DNA of 64,000 nucleotides from Halorientalis salina. GTDB lineage: Archaea; Halobacteriota; Halobacteria; Halobacteriales; Haloarculaceae. Shown here piece after piece: positions 43,701-53,099 of this stretch. The stretch covers positions 186,001-250,000 of the forward strand of contig NZ_SOSC01000002.1 in the NCBI RefSeq assembly GCF_005049285.1. Direction: 5' to 3'. Positions within the stretch are counted from its first letter, which is position 1; the number at the start of each line of letters is the position of its first letter. The position numbers and the translations under genes were made by a program. The notes below the pieces were generated by a model, which was not told the DNA's origin, searched no databases, and saw nothing but the letters and a program-made list of their open reading frames with translations.

Positions 43701-43793
43701 ATGAGTACAAGAATTCCGCCAGAGATGACAGGTCTGAGGCCTACACAGCAGCGAGGTATTGCGCAGCAGCCATATGCGGAGGGACAACGATGA
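43701..43793 (+). CDS. 30-codon upstream reading frame coupled to ribonucleotide reductase
   Basis: ATG at 43701, 30 codons, TGA at 43791-43793. The stop overlaps the start of the reductase (ATGA), the same coupling used within the trp operon. The peptide begins MSTRIPPEMTGLRPTQQ and ends PYAEGQR. It is basic (six Arg, three Glu), unlike most proteins here. It begins directly after a 6-bp perfect hairpin. It could be a leader peptide, a small protein, or chance. Confidence 0.5.
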   Translation: MSTRIPPEMTGLRPTQQRGIAQQPYAEGQR

Positions 43794-46700
43794 GTCGGAA
43801 CGAACTGACGGTCGGCGACGTGACGCTACCGGTCAAACGGACGGAGGGGGACACGCTCGAAGAACGGTTGACGGGGAACGCGTATCACAACATTCTGCCG
43901 GCTCGCTATCTGCGGAAGGACGCGAACGGCGACCCGATGGAGGAACAGGAGGACCTCTTCGACCGCGTCGCCAAGAACATCGCGCTCGCCGAGGCGGTCT
44001 TCGAGTCCGAAAAGCGCGGCGAGGAGATCGCGGTCACGCCCGACCAGCTCAAGCCCGACCACCCGCGCCGGGACGAACTCGCCGCCGAAGTGTTCGGAAA
44101 GGGGGTTTCGACCGAGGACGACACCGAGACGACGCTCTCTATCTACAACGTCAACAAGTTCTCCTACGAGACGCTGGTGCCCGAACTACCCGAGGACATT
44201 CAGGACCACGTCGAGGAGACGGCCGACGAGTTCCAGAACCTGATGGAGCGACTCGCGTTCATGCCCAATTCGCCGACGCTCATGAACGCGGGCGACGAAC
44301 TCCAGCAGCTCTCGGCCTGTTTCGTCGACTCGCCGGCCGACGACATCGACGACATCCACCAGACCGCAAAGGAGGCCGCACAGGTCTTCCAGAGCGGTGG
44401 TGGGATGGGGTACGCGTTCTGGAAGCTTCGACCGTACGGCGACGCCGTCGGGTCGACCGGCGGGATCGCATCCGGCCCCATCACGTTCATGCGCACGTAC
44501 GACCAGATGTGTGAGACGATCGCCCAGGGCGGTGCCCGTCGGGGTGCCCAGATGGGCGTCATGCGCGTCTCCCACCCGGACGTCATCCAGTTCATCCACG
44601 CCAAGAACAAGGACGTCTCGCTGGCCCACTCGCTGCGACTGAACGACCCGGACGACTACACGCACAACTCGTTTGCGGACGCCCTGGAGGAGGCCCGCGA
44701 CCTCATCGACGACGACGGAAAAGTACCGAAGCATCTCCGCAACGCCGTCGAGGGGCACCTCTCGAATTTCAATATCTCGGTCGGCGTCACCGACCGGTTC
44801 ATGGAAGCGGTCCAGAACGACGAGGAGTTCACGTTCACCAACCCGCGCACCGAGGAACCCCACGTCGCCACCGAGGAGACCAAGGAACTGTACGAGATGT
44901 TCGACCTCGGCGAGTACGTCGAGGTCGGCGAAGTGCTGTCGGTCCCCGCAACCGAGATCTGGGAGCGCATCATCGGCGGGGCACACGAGAACGGTGAACC
45001 CGGTCTCATCTTCCTCGAACGCGTGAACAAGGAACACTCCTTCGACGTGGAGGAGCACCCGGACCACCAGATCCTCGCGACCAACCCCTGTGGCGAGCAG
45101 CCCCTCGAGGAGTACGAGGCCTGTAACCTCGGCCACATCAACCTCTCGACGCTGGCGGCACAGGACGGGCCGGACTGGCGCGTCTGGTACGACGCACACG
45201 GCGACGAGTACGACTCCATCGAGGCGGCCGTCGACGCGTTCTTAGAGGAGTCCATCGACTTCGAGGAGTTCGACCACCGCATCGAGATGGGGACGCGCTT
45301 CCTCGAGAACGTCGTCACGATGTCCGACTTCCCGGTCCCCAAGATCGAGGAGAAGGTCCGTGAGATGCGCAAGATCGGCCTGGGCATCATGGGCCTGGCA
45401 CAGCTGTACGTCCAGCTGGGCATGGAGTACGGCAGCGAGGCCTCCAACGAGGTCGCGCGCCAGATCATGACCCACATCAACCACGGCTCGAAGTGGGCGT
45501 CCCACGAACTCGCCGAGGAGCGCGGTGCCTTCGACGAGTGGGACAACTCCAAGTACGCCGACCCGACGGAGTATCGCGAGTGGTTCGAGCGCCAGACCGG
45601 CCTGGACGCCGACGAGTGGGCGGATGGTTTCGCGATGCGGAACCACAACACGACGACCATCGCACCCACGGGAACGACCTCGATGGTCGGCAACACCACC
45701 GGCGGCTGTGAGCCGATGTACAACGTCGCCTACTACAAGAACGTCTCCGACGACGTGCAGGGCGACGAGATGTTGGTCGAGTTCGACGACTACTTCCTGC
45801 GGACCCTGGAGGCCAACGACATAGACGTCGAGGCCGTCAAGGAAGAGGCCACCGAGCAGATGGCCAACAACGAGTTCGACGGGCTCGAGGGCCTGGAGAC
45901 GGTGCCCGACGCCATCGGCGAGCTGTTCGTCACGACCGGCGATCTCACGGCCAAACAGCACGCTGCGATCCAGTGTGCCTGCCAGGAGGGCGTCGACTCG
46001 GCCATCTCGAAGACGGTCAACGCGCCCAACGACTCGACGATGGAGGACGCCTCGGAAGTCTTCGAGTACATCTACGAGAACGGCGGCAAAGGCGTCACCT
46101 ACTACCGCGACGGCACCCGCTCGAAGCAGGTGCTGACGACGCGTGCGGACAACGCCGAGTTCTCGGAGATGGACGAAGAAGAGGCCGCCGAGGTCCTCAC
46201 CGCGAAGATCGAGGACATCTTCGGCAGCTTCGAGGCGTTCGTCGACCACGAGGGCGTCCGAGCAGAACTCGACACGGACGTCGGGGACCTGTTCGACGTC
46301 GACGAAGCCAAGTACACCGAAAAGCGCGAGCGACCGGCCGCGCTGCGCGGCGTCTCCCAGCGCATCGACACCGGCTACGGCAAGGTGTACGTGACCATCA
46401 ACGAGGACCCACAGACCGGCGAGCCGTTCGAGCTGTTCGCCAACATCGGTCACTCCGGTGGCTTCACGAACTCCTTCACCGAGGCGCTGGCGAAGGTCAT
46501 CTCGACGGCGCTGCGGTCGGGCGTCGACCCGGCCGAAGTCGTCGACGAACTGCAGGGCACGCGCTCGCCGAAGGTCGCCTGGGACAAGGGCGAGCAGATC
46601 CAGTCCATCCCGGACGCCATCGGCACCGCGATGCGTCGCTACCTCGACGACGAGGTCGACAAGCCCTACCCCAAACAGCAGACGCTCGAAGAGACCGCCA

Positions 46701-46948
46701 CCGAGGTCGCCGACGACCCGAACGCCGACGCCGCAACTGACACGGGCGCTGGCGCACCCGAGCCGGACGGCGGTCCCGGCGGTGCGACGGCCGAGCGACC
46801 CGGCCAGGGGTCGATGGCCGAAGACGACGCCACGCAGGACCTCATCGAAAGCGGCGAGAGCCCGGAGTGTCCCGAGTGTGGCGCGATGACGCTCTACTAC
46901 TCCGAAGGCTGCAAACACTGCGAGTCCTGCGGCTGGTCCGAGTGCTGA
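43790..46948 (+). CDS. Adenosylcobalamin-dependent (class II) ribonucleoside-diphosphate reductase
   Basis: 1052 residues. Reduces ribonucleotides for DNA synthesis with B12, so it works with or without oxygen. Barrel motifs: MPNSPTLMNAGDELQQLSAC, the GGGMGYAFWKLRP loop, NPCGEQPLEEYEACNLGHIN (active-site Asn-Cys-Glu) and PTGTTSMVGNTTGGCEP. The C-terminus has the Cys-rich redox tail (CPECGAMTLYYSEGCKHCE, then CGWSEC). An acidic Pro-rich linker (about 985-1015) precedes it. It carries no intein, although this family often does. Confidence 0.96.
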   Translation: MSRNELTVGDVTLPVKRTEGDTLEERLTGNAYHNILPARYLRKDANGDPMEEQEDLFDRVAKNIALAEAVFESEKRGEEIAVTPDQLKPDHPRRDELAAEVFGKGVSTEDDTETTLSIYNVNKFSYETLVPELPEDIQDHVEETADEFQNLMERLAFMPNSPTLMNAGDELQQLSACFVDSPADDIDDIHQTAKEAAQVFQSGGGMGYAFWKLRPYGDAVGSTGGIASGPITFMRTYDQMCETIAQGGARRGAQMGVMRVSHPDVIQFIHAKNKDVSLAHSLRLNDPDDYTHNSFADALEEARDLIDDDGKVPKHLRNAVEGHLSNFNISVGVTDRFMEAVQNDEEFTFTNPRTEEPHVATEETKELYEMFDLGEYVEVGEVLSVPATEIWERIIGGAHENGEPGLIFLERVNKEHSFDVEEHPDHQILATNPCGEQPLEEYEACNLGHINLSTLAAQDGPDWRVWYDAHGDEYDSIEAAVDAFLEESIDFEEFDHRIEMGTRFLENVVTMSDFPVPKIEEKVREMRKIGLGIMGLAQLYVQLGMEYGSEASNEVARQIMTHINHGSKWASHELAEERGAFDEWDNSKYADPTEYREWFERQTGLDADEWADGFAMRNHNTTTIAPTGTTSMVGNTTGGCEPMYNVAYYKNVSDDVQGDEMLVEFDDYFLRTLEANDIDVEAVKEEATEQMANNEFDGLEGLETVPDAIGELFVTTGDLTAKQHAAIQCACQEGVDSAISKTVNAPNDSTMEDASEVFEYIYENGGKGVTYYRDGTRSKQVLTTRADNAEFSEMDEEEAAEVLTAKIEDIFGSFEAFVDHEGVRAELDTDVGDLFDVDEAKYTEKRERPAALRGVSQRIDTGYGKVYVTINEDPQTGEPFELFANIGHSGGFTNSFTEALAKVISTALRSGVDPAEVVDELQGTRSPKVAWDKGEQIQSIPDAIGTAMRRYLDDEVDKPYPKQQTLEETATEVADDPNADAATDTGAGAPEPDGGPGGATAERPGQGSMAEDDATQDLIESGESPECPECGAMTLYYSEGCKHCESCGWSEC

Positions 46949-47089
46949 ACTGAGCTTCCGGAGCGTGTGACACTACGGAGTTCGGCCACGTTAGCCCGTT
47001 CGGTCGCGCCGTCGCGGCGTGACCGTCGACGACGTATTCTGCGTTCGATTCCGTGCTCGCTGTTCTCAGTTGCCCCCGAGTCCGAGTGG

Positions 47090-47386
47090 CTACGCCTCCC
47101 GTAGCAGACAGACCTGTTCAGTCCCCGTCCCCTCGACCGTCACGGTATACCCGTGGTAGGTGAACGTCAGTGTCCGAGTCGTCATTCGGGTACTCCCGGG
47201 GACCGGCTCGAAGACGGCGTCGATAGCGTCCGTATCGAGGATCCGTCCGAGCGGCGGGAGGTCGAGCGGGTCGGTCCCGTCGACAGTCGAGACGAGGCGA
47301 ACGACCGCCTCGCATACCAGTTCCTCGTCCCGTACCTCCGTCCGGCACCGATCGTCACCGTCTGTCCCCACGTATCGTCCTGTCAT
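47090..47386 (-). CDS. Stand-alone HalOD1 output-domain protein
   Basis: 98 residues from the ATG at 47386 (MTGRYVGTDGDDRCRTE). The fold pattern matches HalOD1: VVRLVSTVDGTDPLDLPPLG, DTDAIDAVFEPV, and FTYHGYTVTVEGTGTEQV. In longer proteins this is the output of response regulators. It is paralogous to the gene at 55081. Role unknown. Confidence 0.8.
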   Translation of the reverse strand: MTGRYVGTDGDDRCRTEVRDEELVCEAVVRLVSTVDGTDPLDLPPLGRILDTDAIDAVFEPVPGSTRMTTRTLTFTYHGYTVTVEGTGTEQVCLLREA

Positions 47387-47481
47387 TGCTATCGGTAGCA
47401 CAACTCCACGCCCGCGGAACCTGACTGGTCTGGTTGGATGTGAAAGACGGTTAAATGGAGGGGGCTGTTCCGGACCGACGA

Positions 47482-47774
47482 TCACTGCCAGGTGACGTCG
47501 GTCAGGACGGCCAACGCGAGGAACGGCAGTCCGCGGAGGACCGCGACGAACTGCTGGGCGAAGGTATCGCGGTCGACAGCATCCCCATCGAGAAAAAAGT
47601 TGATCCCGGCGGCGTTCTCGACGAGCCTGACGGCGGCAAACGCGAGCAGGCCCAGAACGAGCGGCGCCTTGAAGCGCCGGTAGTTGCGAACCCAGACGAA
47701 CCCAGCGCGGCCAGTACGCAGACGTTCAGTGCCGCGATCCCGCTCGCTACCGTGATCCAGGTGCTCATTGCCAT
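47482..47774 (-). pseudogene. Frameshifted small membrane protein (DUF7521-like)
   Basis: The N-terminus is in one frame (MAMSTWITVASGIAALNVCV from 47774). The continuation, VWVRNYRRFKAPLVLGLL and on to FVAVLRGLPFLALAVLTDVT, is in another. The switch falls at about 47690-47705. A second pair of shifts is possible near 47595 at a T/A run, since both frames carry family-like pieces there. The reconstruction reads as one two-to-three-helix membrane protein of about 90 residues. The frame cannot be restored without base changes. Confidence 0.7.
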
Positions 47775-47780
47775 ACAGTG

Positions 47781-47880
47781 TCACTCCACGTGCTCGATGA
47801 TCTCCTCGAACGCCTCGCAGTGGTGTTCGAACTAGTCGGCGAGGAAGTACATCGTACCACAGGGCCTTCTCCATCGACTG
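47781..47880 (-). pseudogene. Remnant of a gene upstream of the DUF7521-like pseudogene
   Basis: The minus-strand frame reads RRPCGTMYFLAD, then TAG (47832-47834), then FEHHCEAFEEIIEHVE and TGA at 47781. Without the TAG it would be a continuous C-terminal end, and the stop lies just before the next frame. The remainder toward 47900 is not recognisable. It looks like a decayed partner of the following pseudogene. Confidence 0.5.
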
Positions 47881-47944
47881 TAGCGAGGTTTTCTCACGGT
47901 TCTGGTCTCATGCGTGCTGGTCGTGACAGCGGCGCGCACGCGGG

Positions 47945-49453
47945 TCAGTCGACCGTCCGGGAGACCCAGCCGGTCGGGCCGCTCGGGAACCCACCGGTCT
48001 CCTCGCTGGGCTGGAGCGTTCCGGTCCGGTCGGTCGCCCGCACCACGACCTCGTGTTCGTCGCCCGGCGGGTCGTACGTGTACCGCCACTGCCGCCACGC
48101 GTCGGGCCAGTCGTTCCCGTCGGTCCCGCCGGGCAGCGGCTCGGAGAGTTCGGCCTCGTTCCAGGTGGAGCCGGCGTCGGTCGACACCTCGACCGTCTCG
48201 ATGCCGCGGGTGCCGGCGTAGGCGTGCCCGCCGAGTTCCTTGCGGCCGTCGTCCGTGTCGTTGACGGCGCGGAGTTTCGCGACTGTGTTGACCGGCCCAG
48301 TCCCGTGCCAGCCCTGTTTCTCCCAGTAGCCCTCGGCCTCCCTGTCGAGGATCTCGATCTCTGAGATCCACTTGACGTTGATCTCGCCCCAGTGCCCGGG
48401 GACGAGTGCGCGGACCGGGAACCCATGCGCGCGCGGGAGTTCCATGCCGTTCATCCCGTAGGCGAGCAGTCCGTCTTCCATCGCGTCGATGGGGAACTCC
48501 TCGTAGTAGTCGTCCTCGGCGCGGAGCATGACACAGCCACAGCCGCTGTCCGGGTTGGCCCGCTCGACGAGGTCCATGATAGGGACCCCTGTCCAGAGGG
48601 CGGTGTCGATCTTCTGGCCGTTCAGCGACTCGCCGACACAGCGCAGCGTCTCGAAGCGGTCCTCGGTCTCCATGGACTCGATGTCGTCCATGGTGACGGT
48701 CACTTCCTCCTCGACTTCGCCCGTCACGGTGAGCGACCAGTCCTCCCGGTCGACCGACGGGTCGATAGCGCTGTAATCGACCGTGTAGAAGTCCTCGCTG
48801 ACGAGCGGCTCCACGCCTGCAATACCCAGCGACAGCTCGGCTGCGTCGTCGAGTAGCCCCTGCAGTTCCTCGGAGCGACCCAGTCCCGTGGGCATCCCAC
48901 CGCCGGTCCGTCCCTGGCCGACCGCGTAGCCAACCGCGCTGAATCCGAGCACAGAGAGGGCGGTGGCGACGACCGTCCGCCTGTCCTCGTCGACGTCGGT
49001 GGCGACGGGCACCGATGGGACGGCCTCGGCCAGCAGAACGACCGCACCGGCGGGAAGTCCCGCACCGAAAGAGAGCAGGAGACTGTCGGTGAGCGTCACG
49101 GCGACGCCCCAGGTCGCGACTGCGGTCGACACCACCGGGAGCGCTCTGTTGTTGAGTCGCTCGCCGACGGACATCGACAGCGCGGCGAGCGTGCCGATAC
49201 CGCCGATCACCAGCAGGAAGGCGGTCAGCAGGCTCAGCTGTTGGCCGAGACTGCCCAGTATCGTGATCGCGTAGCGGATGACAATATCGGGCATCACCGC
49301 CCGGAGCAGGTCCGCAACCGGGGAGACGACGAACGCCGGCGTGTATCCGGCCACTGCGTAGGACCCGACGACGCCGGCCACGCCAGCGAACAACCCGACG
49401 AGCGCCGTCGGGAGCGCGTGGCGCACCTGTGTGCGAAGCCGTGACGTACTCAT
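47945..49453 (-). CDS. Membrane-anchored sulfite-oxidase-family molybdoenzyme
   Basis: 502 residues. About five N-terminal hydrophobic segments (residues 1-190) anchor the protein. The rest is the SorA/YedY-type domain: molybdenum-ligand Cys in ETLRCVGESLNG, then LWTGVPIMDLVERA, LLAYGMNGMELPRAHGFPVR, PGHWGEINVKWISEIEILD, and the C-terminal dimerisation domain with HAYAGTRGIETVEVS. It should be a molybdopterin-dependent oxidoreductase, probably sulfite-oxidising, exposed to the outside. The PGF-CTERM gene lies directly upstream. Confidence 0.9.
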   Translation of the reverse strand: MSTSRLRTQVRHALPTALVGLFAGVAGVVGSYAVAGYTPAFVVSPVADLLRAVMPDIVIRYAITILGSLGQQLSLLTAFLLVIGGIGTLAALSMSVGERLNNRALPVVSTAVATWGVAVTLTDSLLLSFGAGLPAGAVVLLAEAVPSVPVATDVDEDRRTVVATALSVLGFSAVGYAVGQGRTGGGMPTGLGRSEELQGLLDDAAELSLGIAGVEPLVSEDFYTVDYSAIDPSVDREDWSLTVTGEVEEEVTVTMDDIESMETEDRFETLRCVGESLNGQKIDTALWTGVPIMDLVERANPDSGCGCVMLRAEDDYYEEFPIDAMEDGLLAYGMNGMELPRAHGFPVRALVPGHWGEINVKWISEIEILDREAEGYWEKQGWHGTGPVNTVAKLRAVNDTDDGRKELGGHAYAGTRGIETVEVSTDAGSTWNEAELSEPLPGGTDGNDWPDAWRQWRYTYDPPGDEHEVVVRATDRTGTLQPSEETGGFPSGPTGWVSRTVD

Positions 49454-49477
49454 TAGTGTTCCTTGGTCTCCAGTGGT

Positions 49478-49654
49478 TTACGCGCTGCGGCGGGCGACGA
49501 CCAGCGCCGTCCCGAACAGCGCGAGGCCAGTGGTAAAGCCGGGACCGTCAGCACTCGTATCCGTCGCGCTCTCGGTGTCGCTCATCGAGTCGGTGATAAC
49601 CACGCTGTCGTCGCCGGCCGCGATGGCGGGCGAGGCGAGAACGGGCAATGTCAT
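49478..49654 (-). CDS. Small secreted protein with PGF-CTERM anchor
   Basis: 58 residues from the ATG at 49654 (MTLPVLASPAIAAGDDS), then an acidic Thr/Ser stretch and DGPGFTTGLALFGTALVVARR, a PGF-CTERM signal recognised by archaeosortase A. The frame continues upstream without an ATG (RRYGTFTLVAL), and a TTTAAGA box lies near 49727. A non-ATG start giving a longer signal peptide is therefore likely. It adjoins the sulfite-oxidase gene. Confidence 0.65.
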   Translation of the reverse strand: MTLPVLASPAIAAGDDSVVITDSMSDTESATDTSADGPGFTTGLALFGTALVVARRSA

Positions 49655-49831
49655 CAGTGCAACCAGTGTGAATGTGCCGTAGCGTCGAACGCGGTTCAGT
49701 ACACTTGCAGCCAGGAAAGAGCCTCTTAAACGGATTTTCCGATCTCCGACCGGACTCCCCTCGGAGTCGGACCGACCTGGGTCTAGAATTCGTCCGGAAT
49801 CGTCAAGTCCAGCCAGTGCCAGTCTTCGGAC

Positions 49832-49993
49832 ATGGACGACGGCCGCGCGGACACTGACGAAAGCAGCGACGACGAGCGGCCAGTCGGCGGTCGGCCCTGT
49901 CCGCAGTGTGAGCGCCCGATGTACAGCCGCCACTGCAAGTACGTCTGTCCGGAACACGGGGTCGTCTTCGACTGCGCCGATACGTTCTACTGA
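49832..49993 (+). CDS. Small zinc-finger protein
   Basis: 53 residues, ATG at 49832 and TGA at 49991. An acidic start (MDDGRADTDESSDDERPVGG) precedes the zinc site: CPQC, then HCKYVCPEHG and DCADTFY. Two Cys pairs plus His/Cys can hold one or two zinc ions. Similar short proteins are conserved in haloarchaea, some tied to adaptation or biofilm traits, but I cannot assign this one. Confidence 0.8.
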   Translation: MDDGRADTDESSDDERPVGGRPCPQCERPMYSRHCKYVCPEHGVVFDCADTFY

Positions 49994-50067
49994 GCCGTTT
50001 GGGGCGGCACGTTTCAACCGTAGGTACGTTCTCCAGAGTTTATTGTTCTGTAACCCAATCAGAGACT

Positions 50068-52353
50068 ATGAGTCGAATGGACGGGGGGTCGGTACGCGTG
50101 TTGCACGTCGACGACGAGCCGGACCTCGTCGAGCTGTCGGCTACGTATCTCGAGCGGGAGCGGGCGGACCTGACGGTCGTTACCGAAACCAGTGCTGCGG
50201 ACGCGCTCGGGCGCCTGGACGGGGCCGCGATCGATTGCGTCGTCAGTGACTACGATATGCCGGGGATGGACGGGCTCGAATTTCTCGAAGCCGTCCGCGA
50301 ATCACACCCGGAGTTGCCGTTCATCCTCTTTACTGGAAAGGGCAGCGAGGAGATCGCCAGTGAAGCCATCACGGCCGGCGTCACCGACTACATCCAGAAG
50401 GAGGTCGGTGCCGACCAGTATACCGTCCTCGCGAACCGCATCGAGCGGGCGGTCAGAGCCACGCGCGCCGAAGACGCCTTAGAGGAGAGCGAGCGGATGC
50501 TCTCGACGCTCATCGGCAACCTGCCGGGAATGGTCTACCGGTGTCGCAACGAGCCGGGGTGGCCGATGGAGTTCGTCAGCGACGGCTGTCGCCCCCTGAC
50601 CGGATACGACGCCGAACGGATCGAGTCCGGTTCGATCGACTGGGGTTCGGAGGTCATCCATCCCGACGACCGGGGAACGATGTGGGAGACGGTCCAGGCG
50701 GCGCTCGACGAGCGGGAGCGATTCGAGGTAACCTACCGCATCCGGACCGCGGAGGGGGAGACGCGCTGGATGTGGGAACAGGGACAGGGCATCTACGAAG
50801 ACGGCGCTGTCACCACCATCGAGGGGTTCATCACCGACATCACCGACCGCAAGGAGGCACAGCAACGCCGCCAGCAGTACGAGACCATCGTCGAGTCGAT
50901 GGACGACGGAGCGTACATTCTCGACGAGAACTGCCAGTTCGAGTTCGTCAATACGCCGTTTCTCGGCGTGAGCGGACGCCAGGAGTCGGACGTCATCGGC
51001 GAAAAGGCCGGGCTGTTCGTCAGCGACTCGTCCCGTGCCAACTACCAGACTGCACTCGACCGACTCGAACGCGGCGACGCCAGCCAGATTCGAACGGAAG
51101 TCGATGTGACCCCACCGGACCGCGACGAACTAACGGTACACCTCCGGTTGACCAGGTTAGCGGAGGACGGTCAGTTCCGGGGCATCGTCGGCATCGCCAG
51201 GGACATCAGCGAGCGCAAGGCCCGGGAACGCGAACTCGAACGCTACGAGACGATCATCCAGGCCGTCGGCGACCCCGTCTACACGCTCGACGCCGAGGGC
51301 AACTTCACGTTCATGAACGACGCCATCGAGCCGCTGACCGGATACGAACCCGATACCCTCGAAGGCAAACACGTCTCGACGATCGTGCCCGACGCCGACG
51401 CCGAGACGGCACGCGACCTGATCGAGACGCTCCTCGAGAGCGACGACCGACGGAACGCGACCTTCGAGATGGGACTGAAGACGCGAGACGGCGACCGGAT
51501 ACCCTCGGAGAACCACATGGCGTTGCTCCCGTTCGGGTCGGACGGAAAATTCCGCGGAACAGCGGGGGTCGTCCGTGACATCACGGAGCGAAAGCAGCGC
51601 GAGGAACGTCTGGCGCAGTTCGCCAGCGTCGTCTCCCACGACCTGCGCAACCCACTGAACGTCATCCAGGGTCGCCTGGAGTTCGCCCGGAAGACGGGGG
51701 ACTCGGAGCATCTGGACACGATGGCGGACGCCGCCGACAGGATGGAGCGCCTCATCGACGACCTGCTCACGCTCGCCCAGCAGGGCCAGACCGTCGGCGA
51801 CACCGAACCGGTGGACGTCGAGCGCGTCGCCGTCGACGCCTGGGAACAGGTCGAAACCGACGCGTCGACACTCGACGTCGACGGCCCGATCGGGACCGTC
51901 TCGGCCGACCGGGGTTGGTTGCGGGAACTGTTCGAGAACCTCTTCCGGAACGCTGTGGAGCACGGCTCCACAAGCCCCGACTCGCAAGCTCGTCAGGACG
52001 CTGTCGAGCACGGCTCGACTGGCGAGGCCGACGGACCGACGGTCCGAGTCGGTCCCATCGACGGGGAGGGGGAGGGGGAACAGGCTCCGAGCGGGATCTA
52101 CGTGGCCGACGACGGGCGGGGAATCCCGCCAGAAGAGAGGCAACGAGTGTTCGAGCACGGCTACTCCGAGAGCGACGAGGGCACGGGGTTCGGACTGACT
52201 ATCGTCGAGAACATCGTCGAGGCCCACGGGTGGGAGATCACGCTCACCGACAGCGATTCGGGCGGTATCCCCGCGAGTGATGCGAGTGGGGAGTCGGGAG
52301 ACGAGCGAGGCGAGTCTGCCGGTACCAGGTTCGAGATCACGGGCCTCGATTAG
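50068..52353 (+). CDS. Hybrid sensor: REC-PAS-PAS-PAS-histidine kinase
   Basis: 761 residues from the ATG at 50068. Receiver domain (about 8-120, phosphoacceptor Asp61 in VVSDYDMPGMDGLEF). Three PAS domains follow (about 140-265, 275-395, 400-515). HisKA has His524 in VVSHDLRNPLN, and the HATPase has NLFRNAVEHGST, DDGRGIPPEERQ and GTGFGLTIV. The region after the N-box repeats the phrase AVEHGST with palindromic DNA beneath. No membrane segment, so a cytoplasmic sensor. Confidence 0.93.
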   Translation: MSRMDGGSVRVLHVDDEPDLVELSATYLERERADLTVVTETSAADALGRLDGAAIDCVVSDYDMPGMDGLEFLEAVRESHPELPFILFTGKGSEEIASEAITAGVTDYIQKEVGADQYTVLANRIERAVRATRAEDALEESERMLSTLIGNLPGMVYRCRNEPGWPMEFVSDGCRPLTGYDAERIESGSIDWGSEVIHPDDRGTMWETVQAALDERERFEVTYRIRTAEGETRWMWEQGQGIYEDGAVTTIEGFITDITDRKEAQQRRQQYETIVESMDDGAYILDENCQFEFVNTPFLGVSGRQESDVIGEKAGLFVSDSSRANYQTALDRLERGDASQIRTEVDVTPPDRDELTVHLRLTRLAEDGQFRGIVGIARDISERKARERELERYETIIQAVGDPVYTLDAEGNFTFMNDAIEPLTGYEPDTLEGKHVSTIVPDADAETARDLIETLLESDDRRNATFEMGLKTRDGDRIPSENHMALLPFGSDGKFRGTAGVVRDITERKQREERLAQFASVVSHDLRNPLNVIQGRLEFARKTGDSEHLDTMADAADRMERLIDDLLTLAQQGQTVGDTEPVDVERVAVDAWEQVETDASTLDVDGPIGTVSADRGWLRELFENLFRNAVEHGSTSPDSQARQDAVEHGSTGEADGPTVRVGPIDGEGEGEQAPSGIYVADDGRGIPPEERQRVFEHGYSESDEGTGFGLTIVENIVEAHGWEITLTDSDSGGIPASDASGESGDERGESAGTRFEITGLD
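51954..52019. repeat. Two 3-base-loop palindromes inside the kinase N-box
   Basis: TGTGGAGC-ACG-GCTCCACA (51954-51972) and GTCGAGC-ACG-GCTCGAC (52003-52019). Each encodes AVEHGST-like residues, so the ATPase N-box motif is duplicated about 17 codons apart. The stretch between them is not expected in a standard ATPase domain. Reading frame is kept. Confidence 0.8.
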
Positions 52354-53006
52354 GCCGGGTCGCCCCGCTCGCGCAGGTGGCGGTACGCCGGGCCGGCCAG
52401 CAGCAAAACGGCCAGCGAGCCAGCTCCGACGACCAGCGGGAGACCGCTGCTGAGTCCCTGAACGGAGAGCGTCCGCATCGAACTCCCGGCCAGCACCGCT
52501 GCGACGACCCAGGGAAACTCACCCAGAAACGTCCCGACGAGCATCGTACCGACCGACACCCGCGAGAGCCCCGCCGCGTAGGCGACGCCGTCGGCCGGGA
52601 GCGGAGCCAACCGCGCCGCCACGATACCGCGCAGTTCGCCGGTCGCATCGACCAGTCGGTCGCCGTGCTTGCCGAGATAGCCGAACACGCCGTCGTCAGT
52701 CCGGACGTAGCGCGCCAGCGCGAACGGCGGCAGGCTCGTGAGGACTGCCCCGGCCAGTCCGACGGGAACACCCACCGACAGCCCGTAGACGTAGCCGACG
52801 AGGACCGAGATTGCGCTGATGGGCCAGAGCACGAACGGTCGGAGCAGGTAGAGAGCGACCAGCGCGGCGGCGAACAGCTCCGGTCGGGCCGACAACGCTT
52901 CGGCGTGTGCGAGCACGGCCGCCGGCGACAACAGGACGGCAGCGGCGAGTATGGCACCGCCGGCGAACACGCTGCCGAACAACTGCCGACGCGTCGCCCG
53001 TTGCAT
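52350..53006 (-). CDS. TVP38/TMEM64 (DedA-like, SNARE-associated) membrane protein
   Basis: 218 residues, about five to six helices. Family motifs: PISAISVLVGYVYGLSVGVP (first re-entrant loop), LPPFALARYV, and the second LAPLPADGVAYAAGLSRVSV with GTFLGEFPWVVAAVLAGSSM. The family contains lipid scramblases and related transporters. It is convergent with the kinase, with a 4-base overlap. Confidence 0.88.
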   Translation of the reverse strand: MQRATRRQLFGSVFAGGAILAAAVLLSPAAVLAHAEALSARPELFAAALVALYLLRPFVLWPISAISVLVGYVYGLSVGVPVGLAGAVLTSLPPFALARYVRTDDGVFGYLGKHGDRLVDATGELRGIVAARLAPLPADGVAYAAGLSRVSVGTMLVGTFLGEFPWVVAAVLAGSSMRTLSVQGLSSGLPLVVGAGSLAVLLLAGPAYRHLRERGDPA

Positions 53007-53099
53007 CTATTATGTGGCCATCGTCTCCGGTAAAACCTCTTGTGGTCGGTCCGACCCCGCCACGCAACGCTTACTTCACCGGCCACCGCAGGTGAGGGT

